DNA of 64,000 nucleotides from an uncultured Collinsella sp. (lineage in GTDB: Bacteria; Actinomycetota; Coriobacteriia; Coriobacteriales; Coriobacteriaceae), in contig CATYVQ010000001.1 of NCBI GenBank assembly GCA_958413895.1, positions 124,001 to 188,000 on the forward strand, read 5' to 3'. Positions 41,428 to 49,176 of the stretch are shown one piece after another (positions within the stretch are counted from its first letter, which is position 1; each line of letters begins with the position of its first letter). Under the pieces are notes generated by a model, which saw nothing but the letters and a program-made list of their open reading frames with translations, was not told the origin of the DNA and made no database searches. Both the position numbers and the translations under genes were made by a program.

Positions 41428-42345
41428 ATGCGCTGCCTTATCATCCACAACCCGGCATCGGGCCCCAGCTCAGATGAAATCTACGCATTTACGCACGCCC
41501 TCGCGCAGGGCGGCGACGAGGTCGTGATGCGTTTTATCGGCGATGGCATGGAGCCCGAGGACGCCGTGGCAGACGTGCGTGAGTTTGACCGCGTGGTCGT
41601 TTCGGGCGGCGACGGCACCGTCTCCAACGTGCTCGATCAGATGCGCGGATGCGGCGTCCCCACGCTCGTCTTCCCCTCCGGTACGGCCTGCCTGTTCTTC
41701 AACAACATCGGCAATGCCCCCGAGGCAGCGGCGCTTGCCAAGGCTTGCCGCGCCGGTCGCACGGTCAAAGTCGACATGGGCGAGCTCTTTTGGCTCGACG
41801 AGAGCGGCAACGAGAAGCGCCACGGCTTCATCATCATCGCCGGCTCGGGCTTCGACGCCGAGATCATGATGAAAGCCGCCCCCACCAAAAACGACATCGG
41901 CGAGATCGCCTACTTCCTCTCTGCGCTCGCCACGCCCAACCCTACGGTAGCGCACTTTACGATTGAGCATGACGGCATTGTCGAGGAGCTCGACGGCATC
42001 TGCTGCATGGCCGGCAACACCTCGGTCATCCAAAACGACATCAACCTGTTCCCCGACTGCCGCATGAACGATGGCATGGTCGACATTGCGGTCATCGAAC
42101 CCGTGCGCACCGTGCAGCTGCTGCCTACTGTGATCACCGCTGCGCTTGACCCCGCCGGTAAGGTACTCGGGCGCCCGCAGTTCAAGATCATCCAGACCAA
42201 GGAAGCCAAGATCACCTGCACCCCGTCGCTGGGCATGCAGTTCGATGGCGAGATTATCTCCAGCAACTCGGGCGTCTTTGGTGCCCGCGCACTTCCGCAA
42301 TGCCTCGACCTCATCGTCGACGAATTCTCCCCACTCGGAAAATAG
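41428..42345 (+). CDS. Diacylglycerol kinase family lipid kinase (YegS/DgkB-like)
   Basis: A 305-residue cytoplasmic lipid kinase. RCLIIHNPASGPSSDE opens the fold; VVSGGDGTVSNVLDQMRG (about 57-74) is the ATP-binding GGDGT motif. The C-terminal half matches DAGK accessory strands (SLGMQFDGEIIS). Lipid substrate unknown; in Gram-positives such enzymes recycle diacylglycerol. A 30-residue membrane ORF follows 9 bp later. Confidence 0.88.
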   Translation: MRCLIIHNPASGPSSDEIYAFTHALAQGGDEVVMRFIGDGMEPEDAVADVREFDRVVVSGGDGTVSNVLDQMRGCGVPTLVFPSGTACLFFNNIGNAPEAAALAKACRAGRTVKVDMGELFWLDESGNEKRHGFIIIAGSGFDAEIMMKAAPTKNDIGEIAYFLSALATPNPTVAHFTIEHDGIVEELDGICCMAGNTSVIQNDINLFPDCRMNDGMVDIAVIEPVRTVQLLPTVITAALDPAGKVLGRPQFKIIQTKEAKITCTPSLGMQFDGEIISSNSGVFGARALPQCLDLIVDEFSPLGK

Positions 42346-42354
42346 GAGGACCCC

Positions 42355-42447
42355 ATGAACGACAATCCCCTGCTTGGCTTTATCGTCATTGTTCTGGCCA
42401 TGCTCGTCGGCTATGCGATCAACGTGATCCACCGCCGGAAGAAGTAA
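42355..42447 (+). CDS. 30-residue single-pass membrane peptide
   Basis: ATG with AGGAGGA 4 nt upstream. It encodes an N-terminal NDNPLLG, a hydrophobic stretch of about 17 residues (FIVIVLAMLVGYAINVI) and the basic end HRRKK. This gives one helix with the positive end inside by the positive-inside rule. It lies 9 bp after the lipid kinase and before a terminator, so it is cotranscribed. Too short for standard gene callers; the strong ribosome site makes it credible. Confidence 0.65.
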   Translation: MNDNPLLGFIVIVLAMLVGYAINVIHRRKK

Positions 42448-42482
42448 TTCCACATTGGTATGATATTCATCCAATTATCGTC

Positions 42483-42522
42483 TCTCCTGCTGTTTATGCA
42501 TTTGCCAAACAGCGGGGGATTT
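42483..42522 (+). terminator. Terminator after the small membrane peptide
   Basis: Stem CCTGCTGTTT/AAACAGCGGGG around an 11-nt loop, followed by ATTTTC, 36 bp after the stop codon. Confidence 0.82.
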
Positions 42523-42579
42523 TCATTTCGAGCATTCCCAGCTACTTTATTCGGCTACAGTAATTACAGGGCGTCTTTA

Positions 42580-42608
42580 TTAAAGTAAAGCTACAAACTG
42601 AGTATAAT
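42580..42608 (+). promoter_or_regulatory. Candidate promoter of the C69 dipeptidase gene
   Basis: TATAAT (42603-42608) with TTAAAG 17 bp upstream. It predicts a leader of about 140 nt before the start codon. Confidence 0.6.
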
Positions 42609-42710
42609 TAACCGCTCATCGCATATTTCATTACGCTTATCGAGTAAGTTTCTTTCATAGATGAATATTGTTTCCAGTTCGTTACGCTAATGGGGTGTCT
42701 TTATTGGCTG

Positions 42711-42734
42711 AAGCCCTCTGGCAACGGAGGGCTT
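42711..42734 (+). other. Leader hairpin before the C69 dipeptidase gene
   Basis: AAGCCCTC-TGGCAACG-GAGGGCTT, followed by TCG, ends 19 bp before the start codon, just upstream of the GGGAGGG ribosome site. It may modulate expression. It matches no riboswitch class I know. Confidence 0.45.
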
Positions 42735-42753
42735 TCGCACGCTGGGAGGGAAA

Positions 42754-44700
42754 ATGAGGAAAACTCACCCCGTCAACGCGCTCAAGAAGCTAGGCATAGG
42801 CCTCGCCTTTGGAGCTGCGACCATCATGTCCATGCCGACCTCTGCGCTCGCCTGCACGCAAATCTACATGGGCAAGAACCTTACGGCCGACGGCAACACG
42901 TACTACGGCCGCGCCGAGGACTTTGGAGCGCGTTACCTCAAGCACTATGGCATCGAGCCCGCTCATGAACCCGGCTTTACGTACAGCTCGATTGAATCTG
43001 CTTTCGAATACACTTCGAATAAGCCTACCTATCGCTACAGCTATGTACGCGACCACCCCTCCAACTGGTTGGGTCGCACCGACGCCTACTCCGAAGCCGG
43101 AATCAACGAGAAGGGCGTGTCCTGCTCTGCCACGCTGAGCACCTCCTATAACGAGGATGCCGAAGCAGCAGACCCCATCGATGAGGGAGTGGGTCTGGGC
43201 GAATATAGCTATGCCAGCATCATCTTGGGCGAGAGCGCAACCGCTCGCGAGGGCGTCGAACTCATCGGCAGCTTGGTCGACGAAAAGGGCGTCTGCACCA
43301 ACGACCAGATCATCATCGCCGACAACAACGAGACCTGGCTGTTCGCCACGCTTTCCGCCCATCAGTGGATCGCCATGAAACTGACCGACGACGTCGCCTC
43401 ACTCAACCCCAACATCGGCAGCCTCAACTACGATGTCGACCTCGATGACACCGAAAACTGCCTCCACTCTGAGGGCATCCAGTCCATGCCCGAGGAAAAG
43501 GGTTTCGCTAAGTACACAGACGGCAAGTTCGACGTTGCCAAAACGTATGGCGAAAGCCTCGCCGATTCTGGCGTTCACCAGTGGTCCCGCTATGTGCAAG
43601 GCCGCAATTATTTTGCTAGTCCGCTGACCGAAGGCACGGATTACGACATTATCACCGTTAAGAAGGATGAAAAACCTGCCCAAAAGGGAGCTATGGTCAG
43701 CGAAATCCAGCCCCTGTTCTTCAAGCCTAGCAAGTCTGGCTGGAGCACCTTTGAGCTGATTCGCGCCTTCGGCAACCGCGGCGAAAACGTCCCAGGCCTT
43801 AACGCCAACACTGACGGCGTCTACGCCATCGGCAGCGAGCGCAACACCGAAATCAACCTTTTCCAGATTCGTCGCGGGTATGATCCAGAAGTCGCTACCA
43901 TCCAGTGGGAGATGCTCTCCCGCGCCGCGTACTCTGTTGCCATCCCGCTGTACTCCGCTTTGATAACTGAGGTTAGCCCGTACTTCAGCGATCAGACCGT
44001 CTCCTTCGATCACTGCAGCGTGAAAGACGTCGTGTACAACGAGGAACCCGAGAACTCCATCAACTACGTTCTCATGGACATCAGCTCGCTCTGCTTTGAG
44101 AACCCCGACACCCTTGGCACCAACGTCCGCACCTACCTCGATGCGCTCCAGAACGAGCTCATCGAGCAGAACAAGGAAGTCGACACCGCCATGCTGGCCG
44201 AGACGACCACCGAGGGCCGCACTGCCCTGGCCAACAAGGCCGGCAAGGCTGCTACCGAGAACACCTACAAGAAGTGCAAGGCACTGCTCCAGGAGATGCG
44301 CGCCTATCAGAAGGCCGAAAACTTCGACCAGCCCTTCACCCCAAGCGACCTGAACACCGAGACCAACGGCCTCAAGGTGTCCATCACCTACGCCAAGGAT
44401 GCTCTTGCCACCGATCCGGTCACCCCGGATCAGCCCGGCACTCCCGAGCAGCCTGGTACTCCTGAGCAGCCCGGTACCCCCGAGCAGCCCGCTAAGCCCG
44501 AGCAGCCAGCCGCCAAGCCTGAGAAGCCTAGCAAGTCGGACACCACGACCACGGTAACCACCAACAAGACGAACACCAAGGGCGGCCTGCCCACCACTGG
44601 CGATCGTTTTGATGGCCGCATGGTGGCCGCATTCGCCATCGCTGGCGTTGTCGTCATCTCCGCAGGCGGTTACTTCCTCTACCGTCGCAATAAGGAGTAA
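42754..44700 (+). CDS. C69 family dipeptidase, secreted and sortase-anchored
   Basis: A 648-residue exported peptidase. The signal peptide (1-34) ends ...SALA before CTQIYMGKN, so cleavage after Ala would expose Cys35 as the N-terminal nucleophile expected of C69 (PepD-like) enzymes. The core (about 35-520) contains ADGNTYYGRAEDF and NEKGVSCSATLS. The C-terminus has three QPGTPE repeats (44431-44484), a Pro/Lys-rich wall-spanning part, LPTTG at about 614-618, a hydrophobic helix and a basic tail: a sortase signal. GGAGGG precedes the ATG. A role in peptide nutrition at the cell surface is inferred. Confidence 0.9.
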   Translation: MRKTHPVNALKKLGIGLAFGAATIMSMPTSALACTQIYMGKNLTADGNTYYGRAEDFGARYLKHYGIEPAHEPGFTYSSIESAFEYTSNKPTYRYSYVRDHPSNWLGRTDAYSEAGINEKGVSCSATLSTSYNEDAEAADPIDEGVGLGEYSYASIILGESATAREGVELIGSLVDEKGVCTNDQIIIADNNETWLFATLSAHQWIAMKLTDDVASLNPNIGSLNYDVDLDDTENCLHSEGIQSMPEEKGFAKYTDGKFDVAKTYGESLADSGVHQWSRYVQGRNYFASPLTEGTDYDIITVKKDEKPAQKGAMVSEIQPLFFKPSKSGWSTFELIRAFGNRGENVPGLNANTDGVYAIGSERNTEINLFQIRRGYDPEVATIQWEMLSRAAYSVAIPLYSALITEVSPYFSDQTVSFDHCSVKDVVYNEEPENSINYVLMDISSLCFENPDTLGTNVRTYLDALQNELIEQNKEVDTAMLAETTTEGRTALANKAGKAATENTYKKCKALLQEMRAYQKAENFDQPFTPSDLNTETNGLKVSITYAKDALATDPVTPDQPGTPEQPGTPEQPGTPEQPAKPEQPAAKPEKPSKSDTTTTVTTNKTNTKGGLPTTGDRFDGRMVAAFAIAGVVVISAGGYFLYRRNKE

Positions 44701-44711
44701 CGTCTTAGCTG

Positions 44712-44745
44712 AGCGGGCAAGGCAGCAATGGCAGCCTCGCCCGCT
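44712..44745 (+). terminator. Terminator of the C69 dipeptidase gene
   Basis: Stem AGCGGGC-A-AGGC / GCCT-C-GCCCGCT around a 10-nt loop, 12 bp past the stop codon. No T-tract. Confidence 0.7.
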
Positions 44746-44778
44746 TAACCCGCCTTTTGACCGACGGGAAACCCGCCT

Positions 44779-44828
44779 GAAATCTTTTCAAAAAAGATTT
44801 CCCCGCACACACTTTGCTGTGCTATAGT
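44779..44828 (+). promoter_or_regulatory. Candidate promoter of the trp leader/ECF operon
   Basis: A TATAGT -10 box at 44823-44828 lies about 60 bp before the leader peptide. Just upstream is an AT-rich palindrome with arms GAAATCTTTT and AAAAAGATTTC (44779-44801), where the -35 region would be. The -35 itself is poor, so the palindrome may be an operator or activator site (inference). Confidence 0.5.
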
Positions 44829-44886
44829 GCAGCGCAACAGCAACTAGGTGCGACCGTACCATGGCATCACGAAAGGAGCCACCGAC

Positions 44887-44955
44887 ATGAAGAACACGAT
44901 GAAGTCTCTCAACAACTGGTGGTGGCGTGATGCGAATACGATCGGTCGACAGTGA
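44887..44955 (+). CDS. trpL: Tryptophan leader peptide (attenuator)
   Basis: A 22-codon ORF, MKNTMKSLNNWWWRDANTIG followed by RQ and TGA, with AAAGGAG 8 nt before the ATG. Three consecutive TGG codons (44917-44925) are the hallmark of a tryptophan attenuation leader. It precedes an 11-bp terminator hairpin and the genes for a TrpP-like ECF transporter. Ribosome stalling at the Trp codons should decide between terminator and antiterminator. Confidence 0.92.
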   Translation: MKNTMKSLNNWWWRDANTIGRQ

Positions 44956-45023
44956 GTCCCTCACGCCTGTTTTTGCGCTCTAGGTGATTGGAAGGCCTCC
45001 GGTTTCGACCGGGGGCCTTTTTC
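44942..45023 (+). promoter_or_regulatory. Tryptophan transcription attenuator
   Basis: Terminator: AGGCCTCCGGT (44993-45003), TTCG loop, ACCGGGGGCCT (45008-45018), then a run of five T with the arm's last base. Antiterminator: CGGTCGA (44943-44949), inside the leader ORF after the Trp codons, is fully complementary to TCGACCG (45005-45011) in the loop and 3' arm of the terminator. A third pairing, GGCGTGA (44924-44930) with TCACGCC (44961-44967), starts in the third Trp codon. A ribosome stalled at Trp leaves 44943-44949 free; one reaching the stop codon covers it. Confidence 0.88.
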
Positions 45024-45099
45024 TATCTCGAGCCCGATCGCATTCGCATCACGCGCCTCCGCTTTTCTCTTGCACTCCCATTCCGAAAGGATTTTCACC

Positions 45100-45672
45100 A
45101 TGTCTCAGAACACCACCGCCACCCAGCCCCGCACCGTCCAGACCGCCGACCGTGGCAAACTCGACGTCCGTGCTCTCGTCCTGCTCGCCATCCTGCTCGC
45201 CGCCGGCTTCATCCTCAACTTCACCGTCGGCAAGGCCATCTCGGGCATCTCGGGCGGCATGATCAGCCCCGAGTTCATCATCTCGGCCTTCTGCCTCACC
45301 ATCCTGGTCGTTCGCCCCAACATCGGCCAGGCGCTCGTCATTGGCCTCATCTCGGCTGCCGTGATCCAGATAACCACCACTTCGCCGTTCGTTGATTTTG
45401 CCGCCGAGGGCATCGCCGCCATGCTCATGGCCGGCATCGTCAATGCCGCCGGCAAGAACGGTCAGGTCAAGCCCGCGATCGCCATTGTCGCAACCTTCCT
45501 GACCACCTTTGTCTCCGGCGTCATCTTCATGGTCATCAAGATGGCCATGCTCGGCGTGGTAGGCGAGCTCGCCGCCGCTATGCTGCCCGTCGTCGCCATG
45601 ACCGCCGTCTTTAACGCTATCCTGGTCGGCGCTCTCTACCTGCCCATCCAGAAGGCCCTGAAGCTCAACTAA
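45100..45672 (+). CDS. trpP: ECF transporter S component, TrpP-like (paralog 1)
   Basis: A 190-residue membrane protein with a 30-residue polar N-terminus and about 5-6 membrane segments (ALVLLAILLAAGFILNFTVG first). Hydrophobic pattern and the ISPEFIISAF and QITTTSPF stretches resemble tryptophan-binding TrpP. It is the first structural gene behind the trp attenuator and is followed by ATPase and T subunits, which makes tryptophan the likely ligand. The ATG at 45100 has AAAGG upstream. Confidence 0.8.
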   Translation: MSQNTTATQPRTVQTADRGKLDVRALVLLAILLAAGFILNFTVGKAISGISGGMISPEFIISAFCLTILVVRPNIGQALVIGLISAAVIQITTTSPFVDFAAEGIAAMLMAGIVNAAGKNGQVKPAIAIVATFLTTFVSGVIFMVIKMAMLGVVGELAAAMLPVVAMTAVFNAILVGALYLPIQKALKLN

Positions 45673-45680
45673 CCCACTCA

Positions 45681-45776
45681 GCTTTACGAGCCGCCCCATC
45701 TTGGCGTTCATTCGTCGCTCGCGTACCCAAGTTCGCTTCGCTCCTCTTTCGCGCCAACCTGGGCCCCTCGTAAAGC
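45681..45776. repeat. Composite hairpin between the two trpP paralogs
   Basis: Outer arms GCTTTACGAG (45681-45690) and CTCGTAAAGC (45767-45776), inner arms TTGGCG and CGCCAA (45701-45706, 45752-45757). Related in design to the large hairpins at 27963 and 31767. It may cause partial termination. Confidence 0.6.
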
Positions 45777-45880
45777 CGTCTCCGTGCTCCATTATTCAAA
45801 ATTAATCCCCTTTTCGATTTAACCCCTTTCGTGGGGGTCTAGGACACTCTTATCTCAAATCCCACCTTAAGGAGAACATC

Positions 45881-46432
45881 ATGGCCACCAACACTCAGGC
45901 TCGTACTATTTCCGCCAACGCCGCTTCCGACAAAGGCATCCTCGATATCACCTCGCTCGTCCTGCTTGCAATCCTCCTTGCCGCCGGCTTTATCCTCAAC
46001 ATGACCGTAGGCAACGCTCTTGCCGCGACGGGCATCAAGCCGCAGTTCATCATTGCTGCCTACGCTCTAGCCATCGCGCTCACGCAGGCGAGCTTTGCCC
46101 AGGCAGCCATCTTTGGCATCCTGTCGGCCGCCGTCATCCAGATCACCACGTCAATCCCCGGCCTTAACTTTGTCACCGAGCTTGCCGGCGCGCTGACGAT
46201 GGCGGCGCTCGTTAAGTCCAACATCGGCGGCAGCAAGCTCAACCCCTTCATCGCCGGCCTGCTCACTACCTTGGTCTCTGGTGCCCTCTTCGCAGCCCTG
46301 GGCACCGTCATCATGGGCGCCGCCCTGCCCACGGCGCTCGCCAAGGTGCCCATCGTGCTCGGCACCGCCGTCTTTAACGCCGTCGTGGTCCAGGCGCTCT
46401 TCTTCCCCCTGCGCAAGGTGCTCGGCAAATAG
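45881..46432 (+). CDS. trpP: ECF transporter S component, TrpP-like (paralog 2)
   Basis: A 183-residue paralog of the preceding protein; both share LVLLAILLAAGFILN, the TVGNAL/TVGKAI region and AAVIQITT. They differ widely elsewhere, so the duplication is old. This copy may bind tryptophan or a related ligand such as indole or another aromatic (inference). AAGGAG precedes the ATG. No second leader peptide was found upstream of it. Confidence 0.78.
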   Translation: MATNTQARTISANAASDKGILDITSLVLLAILLAAGFILNMTVGNALAATGIKPQFIIAAYALAIALTQASFAQAAIFGILSAAVIQITTSIPGLNFVTELAGALTMAALVKSNIGGSKLNPFIAGLLTTLVSGALFAALGTVIMGAALPTALAKVPIVLGTAVFNAVVVQALFFPLRKVLGK

Positions 46433-46498
46433 CCTGTTATGATGAACGGGCCGCACGATAGCGGCCCACCACCAAAAACTGTCCCAAACAGCTAGCTT

Positions 46499-46542
46499 TT
46501 GGGGACGTTCTTAAATGACTAGTCATTAAAGAACGTCCCCAA
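46499..46542. repeat. 44-bp near-perfect palindrome before ecfA
   Basis: Arms TTGGGGACGTTCTT and AAGAACGTCCCCAA surround AATGACTAGTCATT; only one A/A pair breaks symmetry across 44 bp. It ends 18 bp before the ecfA start and lies inside the presumed operon. Confidence 0.75.
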
Positions 46543-46560
46543 TGACTATGAAAGGTATCC

Positions 46561-48312
46561 ATGGAAACGATCATCAACGTCGACGATGTCTCGTTCTCCT
46601 ATGGCACGCAGACCGAGCAGGCGCTCAGCCACATCTCGCTCGGCGTGAACAAGGGAGATTTCATCGGCATCATCGGGCCCTCAGGCGCCGGCAAGTCCAC
46701 GCTTGCCGCCTGCCTGTCGGGCGCCGTGCCCCACCACTACACCGGCACGTTCTTTGGGTCCGTCATGGTCGACGGCCACGACACCTGCGAAGTCTCGCTC
46801 ACCGACGTGTCGCAAATCGTCGGCAGTGTGCTGCAGGATATCGACACGCAGATGGTCGCTTCAGTCGTCGAGGACGAGATGCTCTTTGGCCTCGAGAACT
46901 TTGGCGTTCCCCACGACCAGATCGAGCAGCGCGTGAGCGAAACGCTCGAGACCGTCGGCATCAGCGACCTGCGCGACCGCGAGATCGCCACCCTCTCGGG
47001 CGGACAGAAGCAAAAGGTGGCCATCGCTGCCATCCTCGCCATGCGCCCGCGCGTCTTGGTTCTCGACGAGCCCACCGCGGCACTCGACCCCGCCAGCTCC
47101 GCATTGGTCTTCGAGACGCTGCGTGAGGCAAACCGTGCGCTCGGCATCACCATCGTCGTCGTTGAGCAAAAAGTCGCTCTGCTCTCGGAGTATTGCAACC
47201 GTGTGCTCGTGCTCAATCATGGCGAAATCGCATTGCAGGGCGAGCCACACGAGGTCTTCGCGCATACCGACGAGCTCCGTGCCATCGGCGTCGACTGCCC
47301 TCGCGTCACGCGTATCTTCAATAGCCTCGAGGCCGATGGCCTGGTAAGCGGTGCCCCTTGCTTGGATGTCGATGAGGCCGAGCGCCTGATTTCGGGCATC
47401 GTCGACCCCGCACACGCGGCCATCGAAGCCCAGGCGCCCACCGGTTCCCCGCATGCACCGTCGATGCGCCCTCATGCCAAGGATGCCGAACCCGTACTCA
47501 CCTTCGACCATGTTGAGTTTGCCTATCCCAACGGCGGCGCCGCCGTACACGACCTTAACCTGACCCTCTACCCCGGTGAGCTCGTGGGCATCGTCGGTCA
47601 GAACGGTGCCGGCAAGACCACGCTCACCAAGCTGCTCACGGGCCTGCTCAAGCCCGCCTCGGGCAGCGTGCGCGTCACGGGACTGGATACTGCAACCGTT
47701 CCCACGAGCCGCATTGCCCACGAGGTCGCGACCCTCTTCCAAAACCCCGACCGCCAGATCTGCAAGGATACCGTGCTCGACGAGGTTGCCTTTGGCTTGG
47801 AGCTCGCCGGTATCGACCGCGCCGAAGCCCTGCGCCGTGCCCAGCTCGTCATCGACCGCTTTGGCCTGCCCGCCGACGAGGCGCCTTTCTCGCTTTCGCG
47901 CGGCCAGCGACAAATGGTGGCGCTCGCCTCCGTCGTAGTAGTTGAACCCAAGATCGTCGTGCTCGACGAGCCCACGAGCGGCCTTGATTACCGCGAGTGC
48001 ATGACCGTCATGGAAACGGTGCGCACCATGGCCGAGCGCGGTTGCGCCGTTATCATGGTCTGCCACGATATGGAAGTCGTCTCGGATTTTGCCGAGCGCA
48101 TTGTGGTGATGGCCGACGGTCGCATCCTCGACCGCGGCCGCACGCACGAGCTATTCTCGAACATCGAACTCATGCAGCATGCCTACGTGGAGCCTCCCCA
48201 GGTTATTGAACTCTCGCGCCGTCTGGCATCTTCCGTCTCGCCCGCTTTTGCGCAGGTGAGCGAGGTCACCGATGTCGTTCGAATTACCAAGGAGATGGTC
48301 CACCGTGGTTAA
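46561..48312 (+). CDS. ecfA: Fused EcfA1-EcfA2 ATPase of an ECF transporter
   Basis: A 583-residue protein with two complete ABC ATPase domains. Domain 1 (about 1-235): Walker A GPSGAGKST, signature LSGGQKQ, Walker B VLVLDEPTAALD. Domain 2 (about 305-560): Walker A GQNGAGKTT, signature LSRGQRQ, Walker B IVVLDEPTSGLD. Most ECF modules encode the two ATPases separately; here they are joined by a Pro/His-rich linker (about 280-305). With EcfT directly downstream and two S subunits upstream it completes the transporter. Confidence 0.93.
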   Translation: METIINVDDVSFSYGTQTEQALSHISLGVNKGDFIGIIGPSGAGKSTLAACLSGAVPHHYTGTFFGSVMVDGHDTCEVSLTDVSQIVGSVLQDIDTQMVASVVEDEMLFGLENFGVPHDQIEQRVSETLETVGISDLRDREIATLSGGQKQKVAIAAILAMRPRVLVLDEPTAALDPASSALVFETLREANRALGITIVVVEQKVALLSEYCNRVLVLNHGEIALQGEPHEVFAHTDELRAIGVDCPRVTRIFNSLEADGLVSGAPCLDVDEAERLISGIVDPAHAAIEAQAPTGSPHAPSMRPHAKDAEPVLTFDHVEFAYPNGGAAVHDLNLTLYPGELVGIVGQNGAGKTTLTKLLTGLLKPASGSVRVTGLDTATVPTSRIAHEVATLFQNPDRQICKDTVLDEVAFGLELAGIDRAEALRRAQLVIDRFGLPADEAPFSLSRGQRQMVALASVVVVEPKIVVLDEPTSGLDYRECMTVMETVRTMAERGCAVIMVCHDMEVVSDFAERIVVMADGRILDRGRTHELFSNIELMQHAYVEPPQVIELSRRLASSVSPAFAQVSEVTDVVRITKEMVHRG

Positions 48313-49051
48313 CGTCATCGACTACATGCCGGGCGATACGCTGCTGCATCGCCTGAACCCCGTCGTCAAACTGGGCCTCGCCGCTGCCATCATCGTCGGC
48401 ATCTTCTTGTCCGACACCTACGTAGCACTGCTGGGCTTTTTGGCACTCACCCTTGCACTGGGTGCCTATGCCGGCGTCGTCGACCGTCTGTTCTCGCTGC
48501 TCAAGTTGCTGATTCCGCTCGCGCTTATCATGCTGGTGCTCCAGCTGGCCTTTATGCGCGATGGCAACGTGGTGTGGGGTTTTATCACCGACACGGGCCT
48601 CATCACAGGATCGAAGGCCTGCCTGCGCCTGCTGGGTGTGGCGTTACCACTCATCCTCATGCTCATGGTGACCAAGCTCAACGACCTTGCCAACGCCTGC
48701 GTCGAGGTGCTGCACGTGCCGTATCGCTATGCCTTCACCTTTACCACGGCGCTGCGCTTTGTGCCGGTGTTTGGTCAGGAGATGAATGCCATCATGGAGG
48801 CGCAGACCGCACGCGGCGTCGAGTACGACACCAAGAACCCCATCAAGAAGCTTAAGCTCATGTTGCCACTGTGCGTGCCGCTGCTCATCTCAAGCGTGGG
48901 CAAGACCGATGCCACAGCCTTGGCGGCAGAACAGCGCGGCTTCTATCTGCGTACGCGCGCCAGCTCGTACAAGCGCTACCCCATCAAGGGCCTGGACATC
49001 GCCGTGCTCATCGTCAGCATCGCCCTCATCGCCATCGGCTTCCTGTTCTAG
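48305..49051 (+). CDS. ecfT: ECF transporter transmembrane subunit EcfT
   Basis: A 248-residue membrane coupling subunit with about 5 hydrophobic segments and the two coupling motifs of EcfT: ARGVEYDT (Ala-Arg-Gly) and AEQRGFYLR. Start is the GTG at 48305, overlapping the ecfA stop by 8 bp; AAGGAG lies 10 nt upstream. Overlap implies translational coupling with the ATPase. Confidence 0.92.
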   Translation: MVNVIDYMPGDTLLHRLNPVVKLGLAAAIIVGIFLSDTYVALLGFLALTLALGAYAGVVDRLFSLLKLLIPLALIMLVLQLAFMRDGNVVWGFITDTGLITGSKACLRLLGVALPLILMLMVTKLNDLANACVEVLHVPYRYAFTFTTALRFVPVFGQEMNAIMEAQTARGVEYDTKNPIKKLKLMLPLCVPLLISSVGKTDATALAAEQRGFYLRTRASSYKRYPIKGLDIAVLIVSIALIAIGFLF

Positions 49052-49080
49052 TTCACCACCGACAGCAACCGCCCAACGCA

Positions 49081-49117
49081 AAAGGCCTCGGCTCGCACCA
49101 AACGAGCCGAGGCCTTT
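49081..49117. terminator. Bidirectional terminator, ecfT/racemase
   Basis: Perfect 15-bp arms AAAGGCCTCGGCTCG and CGAGCCGAGGCCTTT around a 7-nt loop, between converging genes. Confidence 0.9.
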
Positions 49118-49176
49118 ACTGTTTCACCAGATAAAACCTACCAAAATTAACCTGTCCCTTTTTGGCGGGTCGGAAG

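Noticed and set aside
42711..42734. Hairpin before the C69 gene as a known riboswitch
   Set aside because: Only a single 8-bp stem is visible; it lacks the multi-helix junctions or conserved loops of any riboswitch class I can name.
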